Assembly (NCBI GenBank): GCA_024220505.1
Contig: JAKZZE010000001.1
Coordinates: forward strand, 3,038,001-3,102,000
Direction of reading: 5' to 3'
Source: Rhizopus arrhizus
Taxonomy: Eukaryota; Mucoromycota; Mucoromycetes; Mucorales; Rhizopodaceae
DNA length: 64,000 nt
The translations under genes were made by a program, and so were the position numbers. Every line of letters starts with the position of its first letter. Positions within the stretch are counted from its first letter, which is position 1. Positions 21,603 to 32,321 of this stretch are shown one piece after another. The notes under the pieces were generated by a model. That model was not told where the DNA came from. It saw only the letters and a list, made by a program, of their open reading frames with translations, and did not search any database.

Positions 21603-22684
21603 TCAAAAGACAAAAGGGATAAGGCAATGTCTTTTGGGTATGTCTTTAAAATTATTTTTATACCATCCTTTTGTGTTATGAGCACGAATAAATAAATAAC
21701 AAATAGAACTTAATTGAGCAATGAGTACCAGTAGATGCTGTGAGATCACTGCCATCCCTATAAAGCTAATTATCTCTCCTAGCTTGTAAAGAAAAAGGAA
21801 TAAGTAAAGGAAGAGATTCCATTTAGGCTTACATAATGAGGACACCATATATAAAAGAAAAGTCCTTTGTTTGGTACCTATAATAGACGTTGAGAAAGTT
21901 CTGTGCAATTAGATATTAAAAAAAAAACCTTGTATTCTTTTGATCCATCATTTCTAAGATCCTTTAATATAAGATGATGATAAAAGTTGATTGATTCACC
22001 AATAATGAAAAGTACAACGCCTAGTTTGATTAAAGGTAAAGAGATAAATAAACTGGGAACTTGTTTTGTGAATATATTCAAAATGATGGTATATCCAGTA
22101 TATCCGCAAGATATAAAGCAGCAATCATATAATTTACAATAACCTGAGTATCGATGTACAAACAATGTTTCCTATAACAATACTTTAAGCAGACTATTTT
22201 CACCGTTTTGTTCCTTATACTTTACAAAAACTCTTTTGATATAGTGCAGCAGAATGAATGTAGACATTAGCATCATTTGGTTATCTTTTATTGATCCTTC
22301 TTTTTCTTTATTATAGCAAAGATAGAGTATCCAACAAGATACAGTTAAAGCTGGCCCATAGATTAATAACATCCCGTTACGTGAATAAACCTATTGAAGA
22401 TTGATTCAGAATAAATAATAATGAATCTGCTTGTATCTCTTTACCATTTCATTATTATCAAATGAATTAGTTGTAATACACGTAAATTTGGAATAATTCA
22501 TCCTTGAATTAGGAAAGATTTCACGAGTAACTACAACAAAAGTCAATATAACAATAGAAAAGCCTATGAAGATATTGATTGAATTGCTTATAAAGAAGAA
22601 CATAAAGTATAAAAACAATATGACAAACAAAACACCCGCTATTGGTTTACATAAAACATTTCGTTGTCTGAATAATGAAATCAT
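21603..22684 (-). CDS. Trans-2-enoyl-CoA reductase-like membrane protein (Tsc13/TECR type)
   Basis: Exons 22684-22445, 22390-22226, 22171-21929, 21877-21833 and 21782-21603 give 290 residues, every junction in phase 0. Family signatures: HYIKRVFETLFVHRYS, LRNDGSKEYKVPNKGLFF, CPHYLGEIISFIGM and the C-terminal LIPFVF. These mark the steroid-5-alpha-reductase C-terminal domain of TECR/Tsc13, the ER enzyme that reduces the trans-2 double bond in the last step of very-long-chain fatty-acid elongation. Several hydrophobic segments are spread along the chain. Unlike Tsc13, no ubiquitin-like N-terminal domain is seen. The frame stays open upstream to about 22770, so an upstream exon may be missing. 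The intron after EYK has an unusual GTTTTT donor. Steroid reductase or polyprenol reductase are alternatives. Confidence 0.78.
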
Positions 22685-22770
22685 TATGTGAAGAAGATCA
22701 TCCTGTACTACATTTTCTTTTTCTTTTTGGTTTACTTTCTCATGTCTTGGATAATCGAGAAAATTCGCAA

Positions 22771-23344
22771 CATATTACTTTATGTTTGTGATAGAGAAAG
22801 ACACAATTATCAAAAATACATATTAAAGTTTATAGTACTGACATTTTTCATGAATCTTTAAGATAGGAAAGAGAGTTTAGTAAGATATGGCCTATAGGAA
22901 TAATAAGAGAGTTTATTCTGTCATACACAAACATTGATACATGTTGAATGTGATTCTAGTAAATATAAAACAAAATCCTCAATCATCGATGGATATCCTG
23001 CCAGAATAAATAGTGAGACTCAATCACAATGTAAAAAGGATAAATGCATAAATATGTAAATCTCATGGTCATCAGTGAACAAATGCTTTTGTTTTTATCT
23101 CTATTCGTTTGTTTTTATCTTGTTTATAGTCCAATAGATAATAGTTATTACTCATTACAATTATTCAAAAGAGTACAATATATCGAATAATATGACACAG
23201 TACCATGTTTCACAATCATCATTACTTTAAAATTGCTATACTACTACCAACGTTATTCCACTTTTTCTTTTGTATATCGATAGTGTTTTTGTAACACAAA
23301 GTAAACTGTTGTGAGGAATTTGTATAGTAAAGCATGTACGATTA
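22771..23344. other. Intergenic, no recognisable gene
   Basis: AT-rich sequence between the reductase-like gene and the left LINE copy. No supported frame or RNA gene. Confidence 0.5.
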
Positions 23345-24095
23345 AAGAATATTTTTATTTATTTGAGAATTAAAATAACCCAATTGAGCACATAATAATG
23401 GAAATTATTGTATTGCCCGGGTCAGATCAAGAGAGGGTTAAAGAGCTAAAAAAACATTTTTGATAGGCAAAAAGGGAAAAAGGATAAAGATGGGAAGATG
23501 AAGAAGATACAGTAACAAACGATACGAGACTAATTAGAGCTGAACCAATGCAATAGTTTAGTACCCAGTGGTGGAATTTCAGGGGCAGTTTTGTCATGGT
23601 GGAGGTAGTCAAGTTCATGCAGGATTTGGCAAATGATAGGCCATCGAATAAACCACGCTGAATATTTTGATCGACGTTGTATAGTAGGTTTCTTCCTTGA
23701 AGTAGGCAGGAGATTGAGGAGATAAGATAAAGGGTCAGAGACAGTGCTTGGCATAAGAAGGCGATGATGCATATTTAGACAGATAATAGCATGCGATCGA
23801 GTGAGCAGGTCATGAGGGTGGTAGATACATGGTTTGGGACGGCCACCAGGCAACCAGCCCATACGCCAACGAATTAATCGGCTACGTTCAATGTATGACA
23901 TTGGTAGCCAGAGGATGGGATCCACACCTAGTTGAGGACGGCAGGCGGAGAGAAGGATAGAGTTAGTGTCTGCACGGCGGTTTTCAAAAGATTCTTGTAG
24001 ATAATCTTTACGAATTGCTTTGAATTTGTGTCGATCAAGTTGATCAGGATCGGTTTCAGCGCAGAGCCGCCATAGAGGGGAATTTACGAGCTTTA
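23345..24095 (-). mobile_element. 5'-truncated LINE (family B, copy 3, inverted)
   Basis: Minus-strand copy keeping only the last ~190 codons and the 3'UTR. The frame from about 24090 to 23530 is open and aligns with the C-terminus of the plus-strand copy at 24680: DPILWLPMSYIERSRLIRWR, GWLPGGRPKPCIYHP and ICQILHELDYLHH against near-identical counterparts. The 3'UTR carries GCCCGGGTCAGATCAAGA and a GAGCACATAAT word, and ends with an AAATAAATAAAAATATTC tail near 23345. There is no long poly(A). Its truncated 5' end abuts the reading frame of the minus-strand gene at 24056-24620. Confidence 0.88.
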
Positions 24096-24620
24096 CCATA
24101 ATATCCGTTATCCAATATATTTAGATGACGTCTTCTTAACTTTTTGTTTTCTGTGTTTCCTTTTACAACTTTTCGTTCTGGCTCATCTGATAGAAAATCA
24201 ACATTTTGCTTGTTCAACCATTGAGTGAATGCCAAAGATGTAGTCTTGTCAAATTTATTAGTGAAAGTCCAAACAACTCTTAGAATTTCTTTATCATATA
24301 TATAGTTTAACTTGTATGGAGAGTTTGACGAAGATTCCATTTTCGGTCGATATACATTGTTTATAAATTCTACAATTTGCGCGTCATTGTCTATATTTTA
24401 TCGTTTTTAGCAACGATTTCGTTTCTCACATTTATTTTTACTTACCAAACAAGAGATCTTCCTTTTCATTTTTTTTATTTTCAGTTTCTTCATGGATATT
24501 TTTTATTTCTTCTTTTGATTTGTACAGGCTGTATAAAATTGGAGCACCGAATATTCGCGCTTCGCATACAATCTCAGGTTCATACATATTGCTTCTGAAA
24601 CAAATTTCAGCTTCCTCCAT
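24056..24620 (-). CDS. Unrecognised two-exon gene whose 3' end runs into a LINE
   Basis: Exon 24620-24446 (from MEEAEICFRSNMYEP) joins exon 24369-24056 across a GTAAGT...TAG intron in correct phase, giving 162 residues. Middle sequence such as VVWTFTNKFDKTTSLAFTQW looks protein-like, but I recognise no family. About the last ten codons (from roughly 24090) lie in sequence of the LINE copy, so the natural C-terminus has probably been replaced and the stop at 24056 is supplied by the element in another frame. On the other side a second LINE copy starts about 60 bp upstream of the ATG. The gene may be dead, or expressed as a short chimera. Confidence 0.5.
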
Positions 24621-24679
24621 CTTATCTACTCTTTGTGTACAGATTTGAGCATTCTATTCGTTGAATTGTTTACAGTAAA

Positions 24680-26347
24680 AGATGCAACATGCTTCCTCAC
24701 GAGAGATGGTGTCCATTCTAAAATGTTTAACAAATAAAATAAAGGATGTCCAAATTGAAGTAATTGTCTCCAACGCTACCTTGTCTCGATTTAAGCCAAC
24801 TACTGGGGTTTTACAAGGCTCTATTCTCTCTCCCTATTTGTATTCTGTCTACATCAACCAACTACCAGCATTACTTCGTGATCAGCCATTCAACTTAGTA
24901 CAACCCCTCGAAATCTGCCACTTTGCAACATCCATCACCAGCCTTTTGTACGCAAATGATGTTGTTCTCATTGCGGATAGTAGTCGCCTCCCAACGCTCC
25001 TGCAAAAATGCGAAGAACACAGTCAATTGTTAGGATACCGCTGGAATCCGCTTAAATGCGCTATTGTGGCTCCTAGCTCAGACACCACCACCTACTTTTT
25101 GTACGGTACTGCAATTCCTTCTCAGTCGTCCTTCCCGTATTTAGGTATACCAATTGGCCCAGGCGGACATTTACTTAGCAACGATCTGATACAACACAAT
25201 GTAAACAAAGCTCTTCAAACAATGAATCAAATGTCGGCCATTGGTGTTAACCACAAAGGCTTCAGTCCACTTTTATCAGTACGGTTTTACTCCCAAATTG
25301 TCCGGTCTCAACTCGAATACGGCCTTGCTATTAGCGCCATCTCACCCACTCAAATGAAGAAGCTTGAAGACTGTCAAACCAAATGCATCAGACGTATTTT
25401 TGGAGGCAACTCTCGCTCATCAACCAAGGTAATGCTACATTTGACCAACCAGCCGACCATGAAGGAACGTGTCCATCGCTTACAAGGCAAATACATACTA
25501 CGATCTCTCAACGGACCAGAAGATACTCTCTTATCCCAATTTCTTCCATACCTCCGCACTTCGGCAAGCATTTCCCATTGGTACAAGCTGTCAAAGACCC
25601 CAGTCTGGCAACGTTGCTGCACCTCTTCCAACATTGAGAGCCTAAACATTCGTCAGTTCAATTCAATCTTTAAAGATTTCCGTTTAGAAACTCTTCAAAA
25701 ACAACGTGATGCCACCAATTCGGTCCTCATTTCCGCCTGTCGCCCAACTTTAAGTGTTGATCCAATACTATGGCTTCCTATGAGCCTCGCTGAACGCAGT
25801 CGACTTGTACGCTGGCGCCTTGGATGGTTACCGGGCGGTGTTCCCAAACCCTGTATTTACCATCCCAACGATCTGTTCACTCGCTCACACTCCATCCGCT
25901 GCTTGCATATGCATCGCCGTTTACAGATGCCATTTACAGAACCGGATCCCCTCTCTTTCCTACTCAATAAGCTCCCAGCTAAAAAACAACAATATGATAT
26001 TGCATCTCGCCGACCAGATCCTCATCGATTCTCTGCTTGGAAAATCCGTTGGCCTAATATTTGTCAAATTCTTTTTGAGCTCGATTACCTGCATCATGGC
26101 AAGATCCCCCCGGTGTCCCCCCCTCTTGGTACCAAGTTCATTACCTGGCTTTGCAAGGACTAATCTAGTATTTATAATTATGTCTTCTTTGTCCACTTCC
26201 CTTCCCTTCCTTTTTCCCTTTTTGACTATCAAAAAGGCTTTTCGTTCATTTAACCCTCTTTTTGATCTAACCCGGGCAATGCAATCCTAAAAGTGATTAT
26301 GTGCTCACATGGGTTTTTTAATTTTTATAAATAAAAATAATCTTTAA
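24680..26347 (+). mobile_element. 5'-truncated LINE (family B, copy 4)
   Basis: Longest family-B copy. It begins inside the RT domain, runs through the complete C-terminal part and ends with the family 3'UTR: GATCTAACCCGGGCAATG near 26265-26284, GATTATGTGCTCACATGGG at about 26296-26314, and a TAAATAAAAATAATCTTTAA tail. The last ~700 bp form an inverted repeat with copy 3 (23345-24095), tails pointing outward. Confidence 0.9.
24682..26163 (+). CDS. LINE reverse transcriptase C-terminal part, active site altered
   Basis: 493 codons, open. Motif B is GVLQGSILSPYLYSVYI. Motif C reads LLYANDVVLIADS, where the first Asp of the catalytic ADD pair is Asn; this should abolish polymerisation. The thumb and C-terminal region follows (WNPLKCAIVAPSS, FPYLGIPIGPGG, LWLPMSLAERSRLVRWRLGW). 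No start-to-motif-A region remains and no zf-RVT Cys cluster is seen, unlike the LINE at 1204, so this is a different family. ATG at 24682 is simply the first in frame; the element is 5'-truncated. Confidence 0.85.
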   Translation: MQHASSREMVSILKCLTNKIKDVQIEVIVSNATLSRFKPTTGVLQGSILSPYLYSVYINQLPALLRDQPFNLVQPLEICHFATSITSLLYANDVVLIADSSRLPTLLQKCEEHSQLLGYRWNPLKCAIVAPSSDTTTYFLYGTAIPSQSSFPYLGIPIGPGGHLLSNDLIQHNVNKALQTMNQMSAIGVNHKGFSPLLSVRFYSQIVRSQLEYGLAISAISPTQMKKLEDCQTKCIRRIFGGNSRSSTKVMLHLTNQPTMKERVHRLQGKYILRSLNGPEDTLLSQFLPYLRTSASISHWYKLSKTPVWQRCCTSSNIESLNIRQFNSIFKDFRLETLQKQRDATNSVLISACRPTLSVDPILWLPMSLAERSRLVRWRLGWLPGGVPKPCIYHPNDLFTRSHSIRCLHMHRRLQMPFTEPDPLSFLLNKLPAKKQQYDIASRRPDPHRFSAWKIRWPNICQILFELDYLHHGKIPPVSPPLGTKFITWLCKD

Positions 26348-26526
26348 CAGTATGATCATTCATCGATTCATTATGCAACACTCTGATTGGACAATACTTT
26401 CTCAGTGGAAAAACCTGTGACGCGAGTTTACAGCTCAGTTTTTGAACTTTTTTTTTTTTTTTTTGTTTTCTACAAAAATCTTTTCCCTCTTTAAAGTACA
26501 CCAAACGCCACAAATACACATACAAA

Positions 26527-27213
26527 ATGAGTAGATCACCTGAGAGAATGAATATTGACAGTGGCATGTTTTGAATAATCAATAAAATACTTTTAAAATT
26601 AACCATGATATTACGTAGACATTAGAATTAAAGGAAGAGGAGCCAATGATGAAGGTATTATTTAATGGAATAATACATTGGATGTAATGAACTCAAGCAT
26701 TATTCAATAGGCATATTAAAACGTCTTGGACGGGGTGGTGTTATGGATGAAGCTTTGGAACCTGTTCGTTGTAAGTCTTGTTTTCTTCTTACACATTAGC
26801 ATTTCAAACATTGACTTTTTTTAAATTGCAGCTGTTGAAGGTTGGATCCTTATTATTCAAGGCCTTCATGAAGAAACAGATGAGGACTCTTTATATGAAA
26901 GATTTAGAGAGTTTGGTGATGTTAAAACAGTACATTTAAACTTGGATAGACAAACAGGTTATGTCAAGGTATACACGTAAATGAAGTAACCCTGATAGAC
27001 ACGTTGGCTTAATCTTATCTCACCTAGGGATACGCATTTATTGAATACGAGTCACGTAAGGAAGCAGAAGCAGCAGTTGAACAAGCAAACGGTACAAGAT
27101 ATTTAGGCGAAACCATTAAAGTTGATTATGCCTTTGTGAAAGGCCCTGCACCTGAAGATCGTCCCAGAAGAGATCGTAGACGCGATAGAAGCGCAAGTCC
27201 TTCAAGACATTAA
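26527..27213 (+). CDS. RBM8A: Y14/RBM8A exon-junction-complex RNA-binding protein
   Basis: Core exon-junction-complex subunit that pairs with Mago and marks spliced mRNAs; nuclear and shuttling. Exons 26527-26567, 26626-26654, 26711-26770, 26832-26968 and 27028-27213 give 150 residues. The RRM (about residues 45-125) is diagnostic: RSVEGWILIIQGLHEETDED, HLNLDRQTGYVK (RNP2/loop region typical of Y14), GYAFIEYESRKEAEAAVEQA and VDYAFVKGP, followed by an Arg/Ser-rich tail ending RRDRSASPSRH. The N-terminal exons (MSRSPERMNIDSG; KGRGANDEG) were chosen because phase and the KGRG element fit. The first donor (GTTTTG) is weak, so the start is less sure than the RRM. An intron-rich genome needs this complex for quality control. 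Confidence 0.85.
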
Positions 27214-28552
27214 AAGAAATGTGTTTTTTTTTTTTTTTAAAAAAAAAAAGAAGTAAAAAATAAAAATAAAATAAAAACTGTATTGTATGCACCCAGACAT
27301 AATCTTGTATCCTGAAATTGAAATTAAACAGAAAAAAAAAAAAAAAAAGTTGGGAGAGCGCTTATCTTCCTAAATTTGGTGACACTGGAAGATCTTTTGA
27401 TCTACCTTTTTTTTTATTATTTTTTCACAAGCAATGTCTTTTATCTCATATGATTTTCACTGGCATATTTACAACTGAATTAATATATCACAGCACATTC
27501 TATGTTACTTGGAACAATGCTTTTGTTTGTTTAATAATTTATTTATTTTTAATCATGTATCCAATGATGTCTATGCCATAGAAATTACTATTAAAAAAGA
27601 AAGTTAATAAAAGTTGATACACAAGTACATTTCTCCACTTGAAATAATGTATTCCGTACTTTCGGTCGACCTAGAACACAACTTGTTTTACTAAACTATT
27701 TTTTAATATAATTATTTATAAGAAGAGTAAGAAGGAATAATGGATAAAAGAAAGTAAAGAAAACTATTTTTTTTAAAAATGATCTGCAATTTTATTCGCC
27801 AAAACTAACGAAAATACAGGGAAAAGTTTACAGCCCTCGTGCGGATTGTACAAGAAGTCTATTAAAAAGGTACAAGCACCCTTTTAGTGCGTTTTGTTTG
27901 TAACACAAATAATAAACTCACAGAAGCGAGGCGTTTTGGTAACGCATTATATCATTTTTGGCGCCTGTTGATTGATCTGAGTACAACTTGCTAAAAAAGA
28001 ACATACAACAAGAAATCACATACCAAGTTTATTTCCCAAAGGAGGAAACTCTTTTTAAACATGTTATAGGATTCTAATGCTTGATGTTTATTCACTTAAC
28101 TTGAATAAAACTAAATCTGATACTTAATATTCATGATTTAACATTCAGTCCTCTTCTCTTTTGTTCTAAACAATAGTATTAAGAAAACAGGTAAACCATT
28201 ATCTGGCTTTCAATAACTTTATTTTCACACACGTACAGTTAAGTCGGAGTCGTGTCAATTCCAATTGAGTTAAATTATCTAATGGTTCTACGGCCCTAAA
28301 ATGATCGGAGAAAACAAAAAGTTGAACAATTAATTTGCTTTCAAGTGATGCAAATCCAATTATAGCTGTCAACCTGTAATTGGGGTCTCACAAATGCTGA
28401 TTTTTAAAGCATTTGCTTTTTTTCCTCTAGATTTTTTTTTTCTTTTCTTTTTTTTTTTTGCTTTCTTTCTCTTTACGTGTGGATAATTATACAAATACCC
28501 CTCCCCTTTTCCCACCTTCTTTTACCTCTCTCTCTCTTTCTCGCTTTAGCAC
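27214..28552. other. Intergenic, no recognisable gene
   Basis: Contains A/T runs just after Y14 and a pyrimidine-rich stretch (28420-28548) that is the likely promoter and leader of the seven-helix protein gene. I see no coding frame or RNA gene between. Confidence 0.5.
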
Positions 28553-30217
28553 ATGTTCAATCAAACATTAGAAAGGATCTGTGTTGATGATATATGTCAT
28601 TGTGATTGGCGGATTTCACTACAGGGTTGTGTAGAACAAAAAGCCATGACTGTTGTGCATGGCATTAATGTTGGTATTTCTGGTATTACTGTCATCATAG
28701 GTAGAATCCTTTTTAGATAAACTACTACATATCTGATCATCATTTACCAATTTTATTCATTTGTACACCAGGCACAGCATTATTATGCCACCGACTGTTT
28801 ATCAAAGGACATCAACTATTCGATGTAAATTTATCCAAAGGATGCTTTAGACCTAAGCCTATTGATTGTATGTTGCTGTTTATTGTGATATATAATTTAC
28901 GTAAGTAGTAATCATGGTAATTCTATGTATTAGTAACTAATTTACTATTTAGTTCGACTTTTATCCAGTACAATATTAATTGCTGACGTCGTTCCAGACA
29001 TGATTTCTCGTTCATGTATGTTTTTAAACTGTGCTGAGCAACATTGATTTATTGAATAATAATTTATATAGTTATATTTGAATTCCCATGGCAATTTGGT
29101 TATGGATCATTTGCTTTATACCTCATTGGCATTGCACAAACATTAGCAGATGTAAGGAAAAATAGATTTAAAAAAAGTGTTTATTCTTTTCTAAACCCTT
29201 TTTTTTAATAGAGCCATAAAGTAATTGCTAACAGCTGGTTACCATCACCCAGAGTTGTTGATACCATCAGTGGAACCCTTTTTCTTGCGCCTTTTATCAT
29301 TAACAATTGTATGTCTTTAGCTGCTGGAATTATGGCTGAAAGAAACCTAGAATTGGCCATCGTGTTTACTCGATTACTTTATGTATTTTGGTTTATTCAC
29401 TGTTCAAGCTTGGGTATAGCTGTGTTGTACTCTGGTCTCCGCTTAACCCACATCCTTGAAGGGCATTTAAAAAAATTTAATACAACTGCAGGTCCTCGGT
29501 ATACCTCTATCAAAACTGGTATATTCAAGATTAGAACTGTTATGGGAATTATCGTTATATGTGTATGGATGTTTGCTGTCTTTTTGTTGCTCTTTGGTAT
29601 ATTAAGACATTTGATTCTTGTTAATAAGGTAGGATCTATTGTCTTGGGTACCATCTGGAACTTTCTTGGTGCTGTGTCTACTCTTGGTGTAGTCATTGCT
29701 ATCTTGGTCAAGTAAGTGTTGCCAATTAAGATTGCGTCTGTATACAACTTACACTGTTTACGTTAGTCCAAAGATCGACGAAAATACCTCTCTTGGTTTA
29801 AAATCATCTAGTGCAGAAAAATCTGCTACTGAAAAAACCAGCACAACCCCTAATTTAACTTATTCTAATTTCACGACACAAGATTATTCTACAAATAGTG
29901 CACTCAGCACAAGTATCCAAGCAGGAGCAAATAATACAACAGATGAGCTCAAATTACAACAACTTCAATATCAGCAAGTATTTCAAAAGCATAACAATCA
30001 TTATATTCCACGTATAGATCAACTTGATTCAGAAAATAACGAACATATACTTTTATCCGAAAGAAACACTAACACTGCACCTAAATTAAACCTTGATTCA
30101 GATGTTTATATAACACACAAACATTCTGATAATCATGATGATGAACCTATTGTGGATGATGGGGAAACATCTCAATTGGATTTAGTGGAATATGCATCTA
30201 GAAATCAACGTTTTTAA
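28553..30217 (+). CDS. Orphan seven-helix membrane protein (receptor-like)
   Basis: Exons 28553-28700, 28772-28867, 28953-29015, 29072-29151, 29212-29711 and 29767-30217 give 445 residues in consistent phase. A short N-terminus with four or five cysteines (ICVDDICHCDW; GCVEQ) is followed by seven hydrophobic segments: about VHGINVGISGITVIIG, STILIADVVP, GYGSFALYLIGIA, TISGTLFLAPFIIN, RLLYVFWFIHCSSLGIAVLY, IIVICVWMFAVFLLLFGIL and TIWNFLGAVSTLGVVIAILV. A ~150-residue hydrophilic Ser/Thr/Asn/Gln-rich tail ends the protein. The layout is that of a GPCR or other 7TM protein, but I recognise no family signature, so function and topology are inference. Confidence 0.72.
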
Positions 30218-30850
30218 AGAATATATATGTTATATCCTTTATTTCACACACACACATATATATGTACATATTTACATATATTTGTATACATGTTTGTACA
30301 AATACATCGTACACACATATCTCTATACACTTTATACACCCATAATTTTTTTCTAAATGTATACACATCTTATACTATTAAATGTTTTCCCTTTCATAAT
30401 AAAATTTATTACCACTTCGTTATCATAGAATTTAAAAACAATCTGTACCTGTTGAACATAACGATCTCTTCTTATTCTTTGATAAAAAAGACGCAATTTA
30501 ATCAACCAGCCTTTTCATTTACCATAACTATTCTTAACGGCCGTGTCCGAGTCATGTGAAGTTTAAAGTCAGATTGTGTAAGATCAAAGTACAACCAAAG
30601 ATTTACAAATAAAAATTTCTAGTCGAGAAATAGTAAATGTAGTTTATGTATTAGCATGTTAACAACACTAACGTAAGGTAAAATTACAAACATGTAAAGG
30701 TGTAATAAGGCTATGTTCTCAAGGGATGATGATGATGATGATGATGGAAGAGTAAGAACAATCTCTCCTTTTCCCCTTTTTTTTTGGCATGTTAGTTTAA
30801 TTTTTTTTTTTTTTTTGTGTATGTTAGTTTAAAAATTAAAATTTTACTTA
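30218..30850. other. Intergenic with GAT repeat
   Basis: Contains TA/CA-rich sequence (30245-30320) after the seven-helix gene, a (GAT)n run at about 30726-30746 and T-runs before the transposon. No gene seen. Confidence 0.5.
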
Positions 30851-30852
30851 TA

Positions 30853-30875
30853 CAGCGCGACTGGTAAATTTTGTC
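30853..30875 (+). repeat. Left terminal inverted repeat of the Fanzor element
   Basis: CAGCGCGACTGGTAAATTTT followed by GTC, inverted at 35980-36002 with 20 of 23 positions identical. TA directly outside. Confidence 0.85.
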
Positions 30876-31079
30876 TGTTCTGAAAAAATAAATGGCGGTT
30901 ACCTAAGAGAAAATGGCGCTATCTCAAGAATCTTTAGCAGTTTGCTAGCAAATAATTGTCACCTTTGAAGATTTTACATTGTCTTTTTGGGCCAAGTCAA
31001 ATTGGCGTTGCTGAGGGATTATTGTCGGCTATGATGTAAAAGCTTTATTTCTTTCCTTTCACTCTAACAATTGAATAAC

Positions 31080-32321
31080 ATGACAAAAATACATTTTTTT
31101 TATGAAGACAGACACAATAATGTCTACAATAAGAATGGAGAGAGAGTCTTCGATCCGATGGAAAGTGTGTTAACCGAAATCAGTGATCCAAACGTAGTAC
31201 TTGAAACCATAACGAGCCAAAAGTCCTATTTGAGTCTCAAACCAGCAGAGAAAGAAACTACTGTAAAAGATTCAACAAAAAAGGCTATAGAAGTTGTCAA
31301 GAAAACAGCGTCTACAAAGACTACAGCGACCAAATCAGAGAGATATTTATTGACCGAATGATCGAGGGCTCTACAGAAAGAAGAAAAGTGACTTTGCATG
31401 CAAAGGATCTTGGAATTAATCCTCGTACTGTTATGCGCTGGTGGAAGCACTATCAAGAAACTGAGAAGGTAGCTTACAAAAAGTTGCAGAAATTCCGGCC
31501 GACCTAATTCATTGACTCCTGAGCACGAGCAGCACATTCAACAAATAGTAGAAAGAGACTCACAATTTTGTGCTGATGACATTATTGATTCTCTGAAAAC
31601 GCAGTTTGAGGACTTGAAGATTTCAAAGTCTCAAATGAACCACCGCTTGAGAAACAACATGCTCATTTCAATAAAGCCAACCTTCGACCCTATGACAAGA
31701 AACTCTGACAGTAGCTTGCAAACGAAATACGAGTGGTTCATGAAGTGAAAAGATTCGGACTTGGGTTACATTAAGAACTACGTTTTTATTGATGAGGCTG
31801 CATTGAAGACAGGCAAACAAAAAAAAAGAAAGCTTGCAGGAGGCAAAGAGCAAAGAACAGGCGACATTATTATTGAAGAGCCTATTATAGAGTACGCTGG
31901 TGTGGAGGAGAGTACTGCCATCGAGAACAACTACTGCCACTTTGTAACATTTATAAGTGAGCTTCTTGATATCATGGACATGGATGAAAGTCTTATAGGT
32001 AGTTATCTTGTAATAGATTATTGTACTATTCATAAGTCTCATCCAATGATAAGAAAAATTGAGAGTACAGGTTATAGAGTAATGTACTTGCCTCCTTGTT
32101 CACCAAAGCTCAACCCAATTGAGCAGTTTTAGGTTATAGTTAAAGGAAAGCTCAAACATCGTCGAATGAAAACTTATCGAGTCGAAGTGCTGATGCTTGC
32201 AATCAAGTTCTTTATGGCTTCTCTAGTCAAATCATCCACTGTTGTAATAAAACACCCATGTGATCATGCTTTTGAAATCATACTATGCAATTTTCATAAC
32301 ACGTACCTTTTTAGAATATAA
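31080..32321 (+). pseudogene. IS630/Tc1-like DDE transposase, broken
   Basis: The frame starts MTKIHFFYEDRHNNVYNKNG. After a frameshift near 31358 it continues into a helix-turn-helix-like segment (TLHAKDLGINPRTVMRWWKH), then across stops near 31505 and 31746 into the catalytic core. The DDE residues can be placed: Asp in NYVFIDEAALK, Asp in SYLVIDYCTIHKS, and Glu in YLPPCSPKLNPIEQF, followed by a stop where this family has Trp. The C-terminal part runs on to about 32321. This is the DDE_3 (Tc1/IS630) fold that would cut and paste the element at TA sites. At least three disabling changes are visible. Confidence 0.82.

Noticed and set aside
23313..24095. Target-site duplications for family-B LINE copies
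   Set aside because: Only short matches such as GGAATTT could be found at the flanks, too weak in AT-rich DNA.
25805..26290. 161-codon frame overlapping the LINE C-terminus
   Set aside because: Shifted-frame shadow of the LINE reverse transcriptase; composition unlike a protein family.
30227..30559. 110-codon frame rich in His/Thr/Tyr
   Set aside because: Arises from TA/CA-rich repeats in the 3' flank of the seven-helix protein gene.
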